A stretch of 64,000 bases of DNA, from positions 62,001 through 126,000 of the forward strand of contig JAJNNC010000015.1 in the NCBI GenBank assembly GCA_021730635.1, in the 5' to 3' direction. Every line of letters begins with the position of its first letter. Within the stretch, counting starts at the first letter, position 1. A program made the translations under genes and the position numbers. Below the pieces are notes generated by a model that ran no database searches, was not told where the DNA came from, and worked only from the letters and a program-made list of their open reading frames with translations. This DNA comes from Catalimonadaceae bacterium JC749. Lineage in GTDB: Bacteria; Bacteroidota; Bacteroidia; Cytophagales; Cyclobacteriaceae. Positions 44,168 through 54,009 of the stretch are shown here, piece by piece.

Positions 44168-45556
44168 ATGAATAAACCAAAAAAGGCAGTATTCTATCTT
44201 CGATTAACATCTTTCATTTTGGTGGTAGCAGGAGTAGCCATGGGTTTGATGAGTGTATCAGGGATTGTTCCCTATCAGCCTGCTGTTATTCTGGTGTTGG
44301 TTTCCCTGGCGCTAGCCGTCATGAGCCTGGAACAAATAAAAGGGTATTCCTTTACCGCCTGGGTACTGGTTTGTGTAGGTACGGCTATGCTATATCCACA
44401 AGCCTTTGTCCAATGGGGTGATTTTAAACTGGAATGGCTCATCATTCCGTTGACACAATTGATCATGTTTGGTATGGGCACCACCCTCAGTCTGTCAGAC
44501 TTCACGCGGGTGGTAAAATCTCCCTGGCCGGTGATGTTAGGGGTATTTTTGCAGTTCAGCATCATGCCACTCACAGGCTATGTCATTGCAAAGTCATTAG
44601 GATTTGAGGGGGAAATCGCCGCTGGTATTGTGCTCATCGGATCCTGTTCAGGGGGCGTTGCTTCTAACTTAATGGCTTATCTGGCTGGAGGAAATGTTGC
44701 ACTATCCGTAACCATGACATTTTTTTCTACCCTGATCGCTCCCTTAGCCACTCCTTTGCTGATGAAGAGTCTGGCAGGGACTTTCGTACCCATCGATGCG
44801 GTAAAAATGATGATTTCCATATTGAATATGATCATCATTCCAGTGATAGCGGGATTGGTAGCCCACGAAATTTTGTATAGTCAAAAAGCATGGAGTCGTC
44901 AAATTGGCAAGTTGATGCTCGTCGTGATGAGCGCAGTATTCCTGGCAGCAGTGAGTCTCTTCTTAGGGCCTGAGAGACTGGGCCCCCTATTCAGTGGAAT
45001 TTTACTGGCGAGTGTACTGGTGGCTTTGATTAGCCTGGCAAAACTGATCATAGGCATAATTCTCAAACGTTCCAATGACTGGATGGATACCTTATTGCCT
45101 TTTATATCCATGGCAGGCATTTGTATGGTGCTGATGATCATCATAGCACAAACCTATGAGGTGTTAATAGCCGTGGGGATGCTCTTGTTGCTGGCAGCCA
45201 TTCTGCATAATGGGATAGGATATGCGCTTGGCTATTGGGGATCAAAAGGTTTTGGTTATCTGATGGGTAAGATGATGTTTCGGATGGGTAAGTCATCCGA
45301 TTCACGATCCACCATTACTGAATCGGAAAGTAGGACGATTGCTATCGAAGTGGGAATGCAAAATGGGGGTATGGCCAGCGGATTGGCCATAGAGGTATTA
45401 CAAAGCTATTTTGCCGCCCTACCACCCAATGTTTTTGGAACCTGGATGAATATTTCCGGTTCCATACTGGCAAATTATTGGAAACAAAGACCCATACAAA
45501 CCGATAAAAGGGAAGCGTTGGACAAGGAACAGATGGTTTACGCTCGCAAAACATAG
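44168..45556 (+). CDS. Bile acid:sodium symporter (SBF) family transporter, extended
   Basis: A 462-residue inner-membrane transporter of the SBF/ASBT family. Two extra hydrophobic segments occupy residues 1-80. The core then runs from LIIPLTQLIMFGMGTTLSLS through the crossover motif GSCSGGVASNLMAYLAGGNV and EVGMQNGGMASGLA near the C-terminus. The length exceeds the usual 300-330 residues because of the N-terminal helices. It lies 39 bases after the DUF1080/FG-GAP gene on the same strand and may export or import an organic acid made by the locus. The real cargo is unknown; bile acids are unlikely for this genome context. Confidence 0.85.
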   Translation: MNKPKKAVFYLRLTSFILVVAGVAMGLMSVSGIVPYQPAVILVLVSLALAVMSLEQIKGYSFTAWVLVCVGTAMLYPQAFVQWGDFKLEWLIIPLTQLIMFGMGTTLSLSDFTRVVKSPWPVMLGVFLQFSIMPLTGYVIAKSLGFEGEIAAGIVLIGSCSGGVASNLMAYLAGGNVALSVTMTFFSTLIAPLATPLLMKSLAGTFVPIDAVKMMISILNMIIIPVIAGLVAHEILYSQKAWSRQIGKLMLVVMSAVFLAAVSLFLGPERLGPLFSGILLASVLVALISLAKLIIGIILKRSNDWMDTLLPFISMAGICMVLMIIIAQTYEVLIAVGMLLLLAAILHNGIGYALGYWGSKGFGYLMGKMMFRMGKSSDSRSTITESESRTIAIEVGMQNGGMASGLAIEVLQSYFAALPPNVFGTWMNISGSILANYWKQRPIQTDKREALDKEQMVYARKT

Positions 45557-45813
45557 TGATAGCTAAGGAATCCGTCCAACTATCAGATCAATCAATAAGT
45601 GACTGAACACTTTCTCATTCCCTCCGGAACAGGGTGAGCAGGAGAGGGTCTCCATACTGGCTTACCTCAGAATTCCTATAAAATCGCTGAGAGGCTTTCA
45701 TAAATTTTACAAAGCATGGTTCTTGAAACAGACATCAGAAAGATTGTTTTCGTCAACTCCCAACTTGATTATGAAAGCCAACCTTAGGTTATTTTAAAAA
45801 TGACAGTCAGTGG

Positions 45814-45849
45814 AATAGCTTCCGGATTATACAAAATCCGGAAGCTGTT
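45814..45849 (-). terminator. Hairpin downstream of TonB receptor gene
   Basis: AGCTTCCGGAT at 45817-45827 pairs perfectly over 11 bases with ATCCGGAAGCT at 45836-45846 around an 8-base loop. Further A-T or G-T pairs extend the base of the stem. It lies a few bases after the receptor stop on the minus strand. The T-run is not immediate, so it may be only partly intrinsic; it could serve both strands. Confidence 0.55.
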
Positions 45850-45852
45850 GCC

Positions 45853-47985
45853 TTAAAATTTTAACTGAAAACTAGCATACACACCTCTACCAGGCCTGCC
45901 TGGCAATGTGTTAATATTCCTTCTGACTAATTCAGGATAATAGATCTCTTCATTGAGCACATTGGTGGTGTAAATATTCAATACGCCCTGTAAGTCTGTA
46001 GGCAGTTGTAACAACTTAAACATATCGGCATTCACATTAAACGTCATATAATGATAAGGATTGGCCGGTGGATTAACCTGTTTGGTGACCAGTTGCCCAT
46101 TGTTATAAGTTGAGATATCGCCACCCTTACCAAAATAAGTATTGAATACACCCAGACCAAAGCCTTTTTCATGCGTGTAATGCATGCCAAGTTTGGTCAT
46201 TGTGATGGGCATGCCATACACATCTTTTCTGTCATTGTCATTTTGGTTGGTTTGGTAAGCAAAGGAACCTACCATGGAGAGCCGGGGAGTAAAGTTGGCT
46301 TTCCCTTCTAGCTCTACACCCTGTGAAGTGAGCGAACCACGATTGATATATTGAGGAATCGAGGTGATGGCTCCTTTGTAATCTATCACATACAAGCTGT
46401 CTTTTACAGAAGAGCGTGTGATCAGATCACTTTGCCTGGTATTGAAATAGGTGATAGCCACCTCATATTTTCTGGAAGTATACGCCAACTGGGTTTCAAA
46501 TGTGCTCACCATTTCGGGGTTTAACGCTTTGTTGCCTACAATACCAGGCAGTGATATGGTATATCGTTCAAAGAAAGCAGGAGAACGGAAAGCCTGTCCA
46601 TATAAAACCTTGGCATTGAAAGCCTCAGTAAAATAAATGATGGTGCCTAACCGGGGTACAATACTGATGGGATGGTCGGTTACTTTGTTTGCCTGAAAAC
46701 CTGCAATAATTTTTGCGAATTGTACCGGTCTATAATCAGCCTGAAGATAGGCTGCTCCCCAGATTTCTTCGTACACAGGTACCTGGTAATGAGGATCAGG
46801 ATTGGTACCTGAGGTGAGGTCAAAATTCTCAAAAGTAGCGGTAAGCTCCGGTTGCGTAGCCCAACCAGATTGCATGTTGGCCAACACCCCTACAATAATG
46901 TTTAAATTTTCTGCCGGTTTGATATAATTAGTGGCTTCAACCAATAGGTCGTTGGAGGTTCGGTAAATTAAATTTTCCTTATATTCTGTTAAAGGAATGT
47001 ATTGTCGGGAAAGAAAATAGTTGTAGGTAGCATTGACCGACGTAGACATTTTTTTAGAGATCTTGTGGGTATAGCCAAGATCCACCAAGCCTTTGCTATT
47101 GGTGACACTATAGTCGGTAGGATTATTCCAAACGGGCGTTCTACCCATGGTTCTTTGATCTGAATACACATGGGCGGCATTCAGACTCAGTCCTCTGTAT
47201 CCTAACCGAAGATGGGTACCGATGCCTTGTTCACTCATCGGAATCGTGACAGGTTCTTTCAGCGCAGAATCAGCCGTGTTGGCCTGATTGCGGATTACCG
47301 ACTTCTCATCCCGTGCGGTATAATCCCATCCCTGGCTATTAAGATAATTAATTCCTCCGCTTACTTTTAATCCATTGAAAGCCGTAGTGCCGCTTACACC
47401 CGCTTGAACAGTTTGAAAGGAACCATAGCGTACGAAACTTTTCAGGGAATTGCTTCCTCCTTCTTTGGTGATGATATTGATTACCCCAGTATAGGCTGAA
47501 GTTCCGTACAGGACTGATCCGGGGCCTCTTAGAATCTCAATCTGCTTGATCACCTCTACAGGAAACATAGCGTTAAGGGCTCCATAGTTGGCTCCGTTGT
47601 TAAAGCTTTCTCTGATAGGCCTGCCATTGATCAAAAAAAGGACATGGGTATCATAAATGGAAGTATGATCCCCACGGATGGTAATATTAGCTTTTGGATA
47701 ATAGGTGCCATTGAAATAAGTTGCCGTGGCCCTGTCTAATACTTCTCCCAACGACATGGCCCCATACGATTCAATTTCTTTGGCAGTAATGATAGATATA
47801 ATAGCCGGCGCATCTTTAACAGACTCATTCGACTTTGAAGCTGTTTCTACCGTGATATTCATTAATTCTTCCAGCGACATACCAATCAGATCTTCTACTC
47901 CGGTATCTTCAGCATCCTGGGCAAAAGTATTGGTCAGGAACATCATCAACGCGCCTAATACTACGTAAATACATTTCTTTTTCAT
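45853..47985 (-). CDS. TonB-dependent receptor (non-SusC)
   Basis: An outer-membrane receptor of 710 residues with signal peptide 1-22. The plug domain begins near residue 50 (SVKDAPAIISIITAKEIESY) and holds the conserved VEVIKQIEILRGPGSVLYG and INIITKEGG. A 22-strand barrel follows and ends in aromatic SFQLKF. There is no carboxypeptidase-regulatory or STN domain and no SusD partner. The YfiR-like gene lies 65 bases upstream on the same strand and is probably co-transcribed. The cargo (metal chelate, cofactor or small glycan) cannot be told. Confidence 0.92.
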   Translation of the reverse strand: MKKKCIYVVLGALMMFLTNTFAQDAEDTGVEDLIGMSLEELMNITVETASKSNESVKDAPAIISIITAKEIESYGAMSLGEVLDRATATYFNGTYYPKANITIRGDHTSIYDTHVLFLINGRPIRESFNNGANYGALNAMFPVEVIKQIEILRGPGSVLYGTSAYTGVINIITKEGGSNSLKSFVRYGSFQTVQAGVSGTTAFNGLKVSGGINYLNSQGWDYTARDEKSVIRNQANTADSALKEPVTIPMSEQGIGTHLRLGYRGLSLNAAHVYSDQRTMGRTPVWNNPTDYSVTNSKGLVDLGYTHKISKKMSTSVNATYNYFLSRQYIPLTEYKENLIYRTSNDLLVEATNYIKPAENLNIIVGVLANMQSGWATQPELTATFENFDLTSGTNPDPHYQVPVYEEIWGAAYLQADYRPVQFAKIIAGFQANKVTDHPISIVPRLGTIIYFTEAFNAKVLYGQAFRSPAFFERYTISLPGIVGNKALNPEMVSTFETQLAYTSRKYEVAITYFNTRQSDLITRSSVKDSLYVIDYKGAITSIPQYINRGSLTSQGVELEGKANFTPRLSMVGSFAYQTNQNDNDRKDVYGMPITMTKLGMHYTHEKGFGLGVFNTYFGKGGDISTYNNGQLVTKQVNPPANPYHYMTFNVNADMFKLLQLPTDLQGVLNIYTTNVLNEEIYYPELVRRNINTLPGRPGRGVYASFQLKF

Positions 47986-48050
47986 CTTTTCTACATGTCA
48001 ATTTGTGGTAAATGAATTTGTAAATGGGTCTGGTTTCAGGAATAAAGGCA

Positions 48051-48572
48051 TTAAAGCACAGTAGCCAGAGCCAGCAGGGAATTACTGATTTTGATATTTT
48101 TTGATTCTATAGCAGCTTTATTGAGTTTAAACTTGAGTTTACTTCCTTCCAGGTAAAAACTGATGCCAGCCCCCTTCTCAGCCAGATCCTCATTTTCAGT
48201 TACCAGCAGAATACTGCTATTCCCAATACTTTGATTCAGCGATTCAAACTTGGCTGCCTGTTCTTTGGGCAGAAAAAGCATGTGGCATTTGTCAGCCTCC
48301 TCAGCTTGGCTTATCTGCATAATTTCTATCTGTCCTTTTTTAGCTGCGGCAATCTGGCTGAGTTCAGTGGCTACCTGTGAATTCCCCAGTACACCAATGA
48401 CCACTTTCTGTCCGGTACCGACAGAGGGCCATTTAATGTAATCAGTAAATTTTGTAAGAAACAGGGCGTAATACTTGGCTTCCTGTCCGAAAGCCTGGGA
48501 TCCCAGTGGCAGAAGGACAAAAATTACCAGGATGACAGACCACTTGATGTTCATAATGTTTGTTCGGTTCAT
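48051..48572 (-). CDS. YfiR-family periplasmic protein (DUF4154)
   Basis: A 173-residue exported protein. YfiR-type features are FTDYIKWPSVGTGQKVVIGV, ENEDLAEKGAGISFYLEGSK and the closing FKLNKAAIESKNIKISNSLL. In pseudomonads YfiR represses the diguanylate cyclase YfiN in the periplasm; no cyclase is encoded here. The signal peptide ends near SQAFGQ. A Met at 48554 may be the actual start. It lies just upstream of the TonB receptor on the same strand. In Bacteroidota such proteins often accompany receptor genes, with unclear role. Confidence 0.85.
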   Translation of the reverse strand: MNRTNIMNIKWSVILVIFVLLPLGSQAFGQEAKYYALFLTKFTDYIKWPSVGTGQKVVIGVLGNSQVATELSQIAAAKKGQIEIMQISQAEEADKCHMLFLPKEQAAKFESLNQSIGNSSILLVTENEDLAEKGAGISFYLEGSKLKFKLNKAAIESKNIKISNSLLALATVL

Positions 48573-49260
48573 ATGAGCATGAATGCGTTTTTATTTATAA
48601 TTTTTTTTAGGCTACAAAACTAGAACCCTAAAGTGAATGTAAAGCAGGGGCTGATGAAAGTAGGTAAGCGGAGAGGGGTTTACAGTGTAAGCCTGCGCAG
48701 CTTACTGTTGCAATTGGATCAAACTCATTTCTTTTATCACTACTTTATACATTAAAGAAGGGCCTCCTGTTTTTGTCAGGCGTTCAATTTTACAGCCTGA
48801 AACAGATCAACTGCCGTATGACCTTCACTTTGCAAAAAATCCCAAGGATGTATGTTTTCATAGTGACCTCTCTGTATTTGTATGCCTTGTGAAAGGAATC
48901 AAGCGGGGACAAGCAATCTCGGGAAAACAGAGGTAAACCTAAGACAATGAGGGTTTTAACGCATTGATTCTATGTAAAAACTCAGTACACTTAACTATCC
49001 AGTGTTTCTACTTTTTTTACAAGTCAGTGATGCAAGTCAGCACTTAAGAGATAATACAACAGAAAGCAACAAATAGGTAAAAGTTAGGATACTAACTCTT
49101 AAGGTCTTTGATAACCCCTTGAGAATTTAAATACATTCAGAAAGTGATGACATGTTTCCTGGACTGGGGAGTCTTGCAATTCGTGCTGTATGGTTAGGTT
49201 ACAAAAAGCAAATCAGTACTGACAAAAAGATATCTGTTTTCTCCCTTTTCACTAAGAGCC
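48573..49260. other. 688-bp intergenic region with several small hairpins
   Basis: No coding frame was found. CAAAACTA at 48615-48622 is, on the minus strand, TAGTTTTG, matching the -7 consensus TAnnTTTG for the YfiR-receptor unit. GTAAGC (48687-48692) pairs with GCTTAC (48700-48705). AGTTAG/CTAACT (49082-49097) and TCTTAAGG/CCTTGAGA (49097-49124) form two adjacent hairpins about 140-180 bases before the START gene. Function of these is unknown. Confidence 0.4.
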
Positions 49261-49932
49261 ATGAATAAGATCCCAAGTTTGCCACCTCTTTTCTACCTGC
49301 CCTGTATCAGAAAAAAAATGCTATTTGCTATGCTGCTGTATGTCTTGTTGCTGTGTAGTGCCTTGGGCATAGCCCAGGTGCCTGCGGAAGCTAACTGGAA
49401 GTTGGTAAAACAAGGAAAGGGCATCCGGGTTTATACGGCCCCGGCCGATAGTGTAGGGAGGAAATACATCAAAGTCTTGGCCGAAATGAGTGGCTCGTTA
49501 GAGCAAGCGAAAGTGACCTTTCAAAACATCGAGGAACAAAGGACATGGGTTTATGCCACCAAGCAAGCTTCTCTGAAGGAAAAGATCAATGAAAACCATT
49601 TGCAGTATTTCCATGAAACAGCCATGCCCTGGCCAGTGAGTAACCGGGCTATTAGTATTGCCATGACAATAAAGGAGGATATACCAAATCAAAATCTGAT
49701 AATCAGACAGGAAAGCATACCGGAAGGTTTACCTCCACAGAAAGGCATTGTAGAGGTGCCTCACTTCTGGGCTTCCTGGCAGTTTAGTGAGGTGGAAAAG
49801 GGTCAGCTAGCAGTAGCTTATTATTTAGATATTGACCCAGGAGGGGACTTGCCGGTCTGGGTCGTCAATCTGTTTGTGGCCAAAGGACCGTATGAAACTT
49901 TTGTCAGACTAGGCAAGATATTAAGTCCCTAA
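49261..49932 (+). CDS. START-domain lipid-binding-like protein
   Basis: A 223-residue exported protein with a START/SRPBCC fold. Following a hydrophobic signal (LFAMLLYVLLLCSALGIAQ) are WKLVKQGKGIRVYTAPAD, the helix-grip middle TWVYATKQASLKEKINENHL, FHETAMPWPVSNRAISIAM and VPHFWASWQFSEVEKG. This is the pattern of bacterial START proteins related to the StAR lipid-transfer domain. The Met at 49318 is an alternative start that shortens the n-region. It stands alone between long non-coding stretches. Ligand and role unknown. Confidence 0.82.
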   Translation: MNKIPSLPPLFYLPCIRKKMLFAMLLYVLLLCSALGIAQVPAEANWKLVKQGKGIRVYTAPADSVGRKYIKVLAEMSGSLEQAKVTFQNIEEQRTWVYATKQASLKEKINENHLQYFHETAMPWPVSNRAISIAMTIKEDIPNQNLIIRQESIPEGLPPQKGIVEVPHFWASWQFSEVEKGQLAVAYYLDIDPGGDLPVWVVNLFVAKGPYETFVRLGKILSP

Positions 49933-50380
49933 CTGCCGTAAAGACTTTTTTTCTAAACTCACACAGGAGCAGGTATTTTAGCTGAATGAAGGCATAGAAA
50001 ACAAATAAGCGTTTATGTCCAAGATGTGATTAAGCTGTTTGAGACATTCATGTTTTCTAGCATAACTTAATATCACACAAAAGTTGTGTAACTAAAATTA
50101 TGTTAAACAAATATTTTCATCTTCTTAACCAAGAACTTAAAAGGGCGGAAGAACCCATGGCTTCCCCAAACTACTTTACCTAGCTCCAATCCATCTTTCA
50201 TATCCCTCCCACAATTATCCTCTCAGCAACAAAATGGATATCAATTCAACACAGGCTTCTGTCAATCCAGCCCTGTCTATGGTCAAATAGAAGGGGGTAG
50301 GAGGGGATGTGTCCCAGTTTTTCAGCAACAAATTGATGATATTCGATATAAAATTATGTCTAACAAAACACTTAAACACC
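49933..50380. other. 448-bp intergenic region
   Basis: No gene was seen. ACACAA (50075-50080) and TTGTGT (50084-50089) form a small inverted repeat in an A/T-rich stretch. An in-frame extension of the next gene reaches back to 50309, but the signal peptide begins only at 50381. Confidence 0.4.
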
Positions 50381-51202
50381 ATGAAAAAGATGATGATTAA
50401 AACCTTTAGTCTGGCGCTATGCCTGCTGATTAGTGTAACTGCCTGCGAAGAAAATGATGCGCCCGAAATGGCTATCACAGAGAGCTTGCCTACAGAAGAT
50501 GCGCCAGTTATCGACAGAAGTGCTGAAACCTTTTTGTTGGCCAACATTTTTAAGGATGGCCATGAATTCCGGTTTATCACCGACGGTGACCAGGTAGACA
50601 TGCTGGAAAAGCTACCAGATAATAAGGAGAATGCCATTGGGTTTCTCGAGGAAAATCTGGAAAGTACTCCCTTCGACATTTTTGTAGCCCTGACAGAAGC
50701 GACGGTGGCTGTGCCCGCTATCATTGCCAAGACGGCTGAGGCGCATGCCTTGGCTCAATCCAACAGACAGGTGGATTATACCAACCAGCCTGTTACTATG
50801 AAGTACAATAGTTCCAGTACTGAAAAAAGCCTTGGCTGTAGTGATTTGGGACAAGATGCCTTTTATGACACCCATTGTTTTCCCCCAGTCGTTTCTACTT
50901 CCAGCAGCATGGAGTTTTGTGACAATGGTTCCTGGCTTACCCTGATCCGGTCCTCCGTTTTTGGTAACTCATGGAAGAAGGTGAAAAAAGTATCTACCCG
51001 AACCAACGTGATTTGTGGACTTACAAGAATCCAATTTCAGTATTGGAATGGCAGTGGTTGGACATTGTACCACCAGGTTGATTTCACAAATGGCATCTGG
51101 ATCTGGAATCAGAACAGATCCTCCGCGGAATATAGAAGAGTGGTGCGTAACCGGCCCAACAATTCGGGATCATTTCGGGCTTATACAAGATTCTATAATT
51201 AG
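50381..51202 (+). CDS. Unknown secreted lipoprotein
   Basis: A 273-residue lipoprotein I do not recognise. The signal (MKKMMIKTFSLALCLLISVT) ends at a Cys in TACEEN. An acidic N-terminal part (DAPEMAITESLPTEDAPVID) precedes an Ala-rich helix (VAVPAIIAKTAEAHALAQS). The C-terminal half has four cysteines (GCSD, THCF, EFCD, VICG) and is rich in Ser, Trp, Asn and Tyr (RIQFQYWNGSGWTLYHQVDF), suggestive of a disulfide-stabilised beta domain. The start at 50381 is chosen because it directly precedes the signal peptide. Neighbours give no clue. Confidence 0.75.
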   Translation: MKKMMIKTFSLALCLLISVTACEENDAPEMAITESLPTEDAPVIDRSAETFLLANIFKDGHEFRFITDGDQVDMLEKLPDNKENAIGFLEENLESTPFDIFVALTEATVAVPAIIAKTAEAHALAQSNRQVDYTNQPVTMKYNSSSTEKSLGCSDLGQDAFYDTHCFPPVVSTSSSMEFCDNGSWLTLIRSSVFGNSWKKVKKVSTRTNVICGLTRIQFQYWNGSGWTLYHQVDFTNGIWIWNQNRSSAEYRRVVRNRPNNSGSFRAYTRFYN

Positions 51203-51414
51203 ACAGTTCTGGCTGTTGAGAATTAGGCTTTCAAAGCTGATAATAATGATTCTTCAAAGTTCCCCTGACGCAGCGTGCTCCCTGTCATACTCCCCTCATA
51301 CCCCTACGAGATAGACTTAATCTCATGGGTCTTATGACTATACCAAGGTGCATTCCTTGAACTTTGACTACCTTACTATGAGAAAATGATTTACGAATCC
51401 CCCTGCCTGATAGT

Positions 51415-54009
51415 CTATTCATTCCTGAGCTTTTGTACCGGATTTACATTGGCCGCTTGATAGGACTTGAAACTGATGGTAAGCATTCCGATGAGAAAGG
51501 CCATTACCCCCGCCAGTAAAAAGAGAGCAGGATCAGGATGAATCCTGAAAACAAAATTGTCAAGCCATTGCTGCGTACAATAATAAGCCGTTGGGGCAGC
51601 GATCACAAAGGCTATCCCCAACAACAGCGCGTATTTTCTGCAGAGCATCATCATGAGCTGTAAGACATGAGCACCATGGACTTTACGAACACTGATCTCC
51701 TTAGACCGTTGGTCTGCAGCATAGGAAGACAAACCCAGTAAGCCCAGACAGGCAATAAACATAGAGACTGCCGCAAATATTTTCACCAGCGTACCCAAAG
51801 CAATCTCATTACGGTAAGTATTTTCATAAGTCTGGTCCAGAAAGTTGTACTGGAAGGGATAGGCAGGGTTCATTTTTTTGGTAATCTTCTCAACGCCCTG
51901 GAGGGCGGCTTGCACGTTGTGTTGTGTACGAATAAAAGCAACCGATGTACTTCTGGGGTCGTAGCGCAGAACAAGGGGTTCAAAAGGTTCATACAGGCTA
52001 CTCATATGAAAATTTCGCACCATACCAATAATCTTCCCTTGGTTTCCCCAAATAGAAAAATCCTGTCCGATGGGGTCATCAAAACCGATAAGGTCGGCGG
52101 TCACTTCATTGATGATGTAATGGGAAGTATCGGTTGTCATGAACTCGGAAAACGCCCTTCCCTGTAGGAGTTCAACACCCATTGTTTCAAAGAAGTCTGT
52201 GTCTACATTAAGCACATTGATCTCTACGGATTCGTTCGGATCTTTACCCTGCCAGTCAGCACTTCCCGTGGAGCGATGATAATCCAGTGGATTGCCACTG
52301 GTAAACGTTACTTGCTTCACCTCCGGAATTTGCTGAAGCTGGGTTTTGTAACTATCGGCCTGCCGGGATAATTCTCCTGAAAGATCCACATAGATGAGAT
52401 TTTCCTTGTCTAACCCCAGATGCTTATGGAGAATATAATAGATTTGTTGTGAGATCACCAGGGTCCCAATGATCAGTAACATGGAAAGCGCAAACTGAAA
52501 GATAACCAGGCCATTGCGAAACAGCTGGCTTGCTTCAGAATGTTTGATAGTGCCTTTCAGAGCATTGACCACCGGAAAACTCGGAATCAATAGGGCCGGA
52601 TAACTCCCGGCCAAGAAACCGGTCAAGATAGTGATACCAGCCATGCCCATCCAGACGTGAGGATGAAACAGATCCAGAGTCAATGATTTGCCAGTAATGT
52701 GATTAAAGAAGGGCAAGGCTAGCTTAGCAGCCAATAAAGCGGCAATCACCGAAAGAAAGGCCAGTAGAAAAGATTCCGTAAAGAATTGCAAACTCAGTGA
52801 CCTTTTGGCTGCACCCAGTGTTTTTCGCAGACCAATTTCTTTAGAACGTTTGCCGGCGCGGGCTGTTGCCAGATTCATATAGTTGACACAGGCAATGAGC
52901 AGTATGAAGAGGGCTACCATGGACAAGATCTTCACATATTGCAGGCGCCCTTCCGTAGGAATGCCGTTTTCAAAAGTAGAATAAAGATAGTTTTCAGCGA
53001 ATTTCTGCAGATAAAGACGTTCATCTGCGGCAAAGTTGGTGTGCTCATTAATCTCATGGGTAACCTTGCTTTGTACAGCGGCTATGTCTGCATCCTGGCG
53101 GAGGGTGAAGTAAATATTAAATCCTCCGTTATGCCAGCTTTCCATCCACTCATTTTGCTGGATAAAATAATCGGCAGGCAGGAGCCAGTCGAATTGTAGG
53201 GAAGAATGGATACCCGGATCTTGAAAAACACCTGTTACGGCAAAGGTCTGTGTATCATCAATCTGAAAAGTTTGGTCCAACACTTCCGTGCGCCAGTGAG
53301 TGCCAAAATATTTAAGGGCCAGACTTTCGGAAATTAAGACACCCTGCGGGTTTTGTAAAACTGTTTCAGGATTTCCTAGGAGTATTGGGAATGAAAAAAT
53401 ACGGAAGAATTCAGGAGACGCAAACCGGCCGGACTCATAAGAAAATTCCTCCTCATGTCTAAACAGAAGAGGCATACTCCAACTAAGCACGGTTACTGCT
53501 TCTATTTCAGGATATTCATTGTCAAGGACAAACGCTAAAGGCTGCGGGATGGCCTGTGTAGTGATAACCTCACCGCTGCTCTGATACATGTTGCGCCAAA
53601 CCTGATAAATACGATCCGACTTTGTATGAAATTGATCCATGCTAACCTCATCTCTGATCCATAATAAAAGGAGGATACTGGCAGTGATGCCAACAATGAG
53701 CCCCAACAGATTGAGCAGGGTATACCCTTTATATCTCAAAGCATGACGTAAGGCTGTTAGTAGGTGATGTTGTAGCATGTCGGAGGGATTGGTGAAGCTA
53801 AAGGTGACATTTCGGATGATCCCAGGACGAAACAGTAACATGACGTCCCGGTAATACAACCGTCGGGCTTTCGTAGGATTTACGCTCATCCGACGCTGAT
53901 AGAGCTCGTTCAGGTCTCCCTCTACATCTTCCAAAAGGTCTGGATCGCAGAACCAGCGAAGAAATCTTAGGGGAAGTTGAGGAGGCACTATAGGGGAGGG
54001 AGTTGTCAC
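51415..54009 (-). CDS. MacB/FtsX-type ABC transporter permease with N-terminal prefix domain
   Basis: A 864-residue inner-membrane protein of the large Bacteroidota ABC-permease family. A short cytoplasmic prefix (PLRFLRWFCDPDLLEDVEGD, then LNELYQRRM) precedes the first membrane helix at about 100-120 (LLNLLGLIVGITASILLLLW). A large periplasmic MacB-like domain and two FtsX blocks follow, with repeated motifs RAGKRSKEIGLRKTLGA and YAADQRSKEISVRKVHGA. Its start overlaps the upstream PadR gene by 4 bases (54006-54009), so the two are co-translated. No ATPase is encoded nearby. It probably acts in mechanotransmission, export or envelope stress. A second such pair begins at 63104. Confidence 0.9.
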   Translation of the reverse strand: MTTPSPIVPPQLPLRFLRWFCDPDLLEDVEGDLNELYQRRMSVNPTKARRLYYRDVMLLFRPGIIRNVTFSFTNPSDMLQHHLLTALRHALRYKGYTLLNLLGLIVGITASILLLLWIRDEVSMDQFHTKSDRIYQVWRNMYQSSGEVITTQAIPQPLAFVLDNEYPEIEAVTVLSWSMPLLFRHEEEFSYESGRFASPEFFRIFSFPILLGNPETVLQNPQGVLISESLALKYFGTHWRTEVLDQTFQIDDTQTFAVTGVFQDPGIHSSLQFDWLLPADYFIQQNEWMESWHNGGFNIYFTLRQDADIAAVQSKVTHEINEHTNFAADERLYLQKFAENYLYSTFENGIPTEGRLQYVKILSMVALFILLIACVNYMNLATARAGKRSKEIGLRKTLGAAKRSLSLQFFTESFLLAFLSVIAALLAAKLALPFFNHITGKSLTLDLFHPHVWMGMAGITILTGFLAGSYPALLIPSFPVVNALKGTIKHSEASQLFRNGLVIFQFALSMLLIIGTLVISQQIYYILHKHLGLDKENLIYVDLSGELSRQADSYKTQLQQIPEVKQVTFTSGNPLDYHRSTGSADWQGKDPNESVEINVLNVDTDFFETMGVELLQGRAFSEFMTTDTSHYIINEVTADLIGFDDPIGQDFSIWGNQGKIIGMVRNFHMSSLYEPFEPLVLRYDPRSTSVAFIRTQHNVQAALQGVEKITKKMNPAYPFQYNFLDQTYENTYRNEIALGTLVKIFAAVSMFIACLGLLGLSSYAADQRSKEISVRKVHGAHVLQLMMMLCRKYALLLGIAFVIAAPTAYYCTQQWLDNFVFRIHPDPALFLLAGVMAFLIGMLTISFKSYQAANVNPVQKLRNE

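Noticed and set aside
50215-50730. 171-codon minus-strand open frame
   Set aside because: Antisense to the lipoprotein gene and its leader; no recognisable domain. The plus-strand gene has a clear signal peptide and lipobox.
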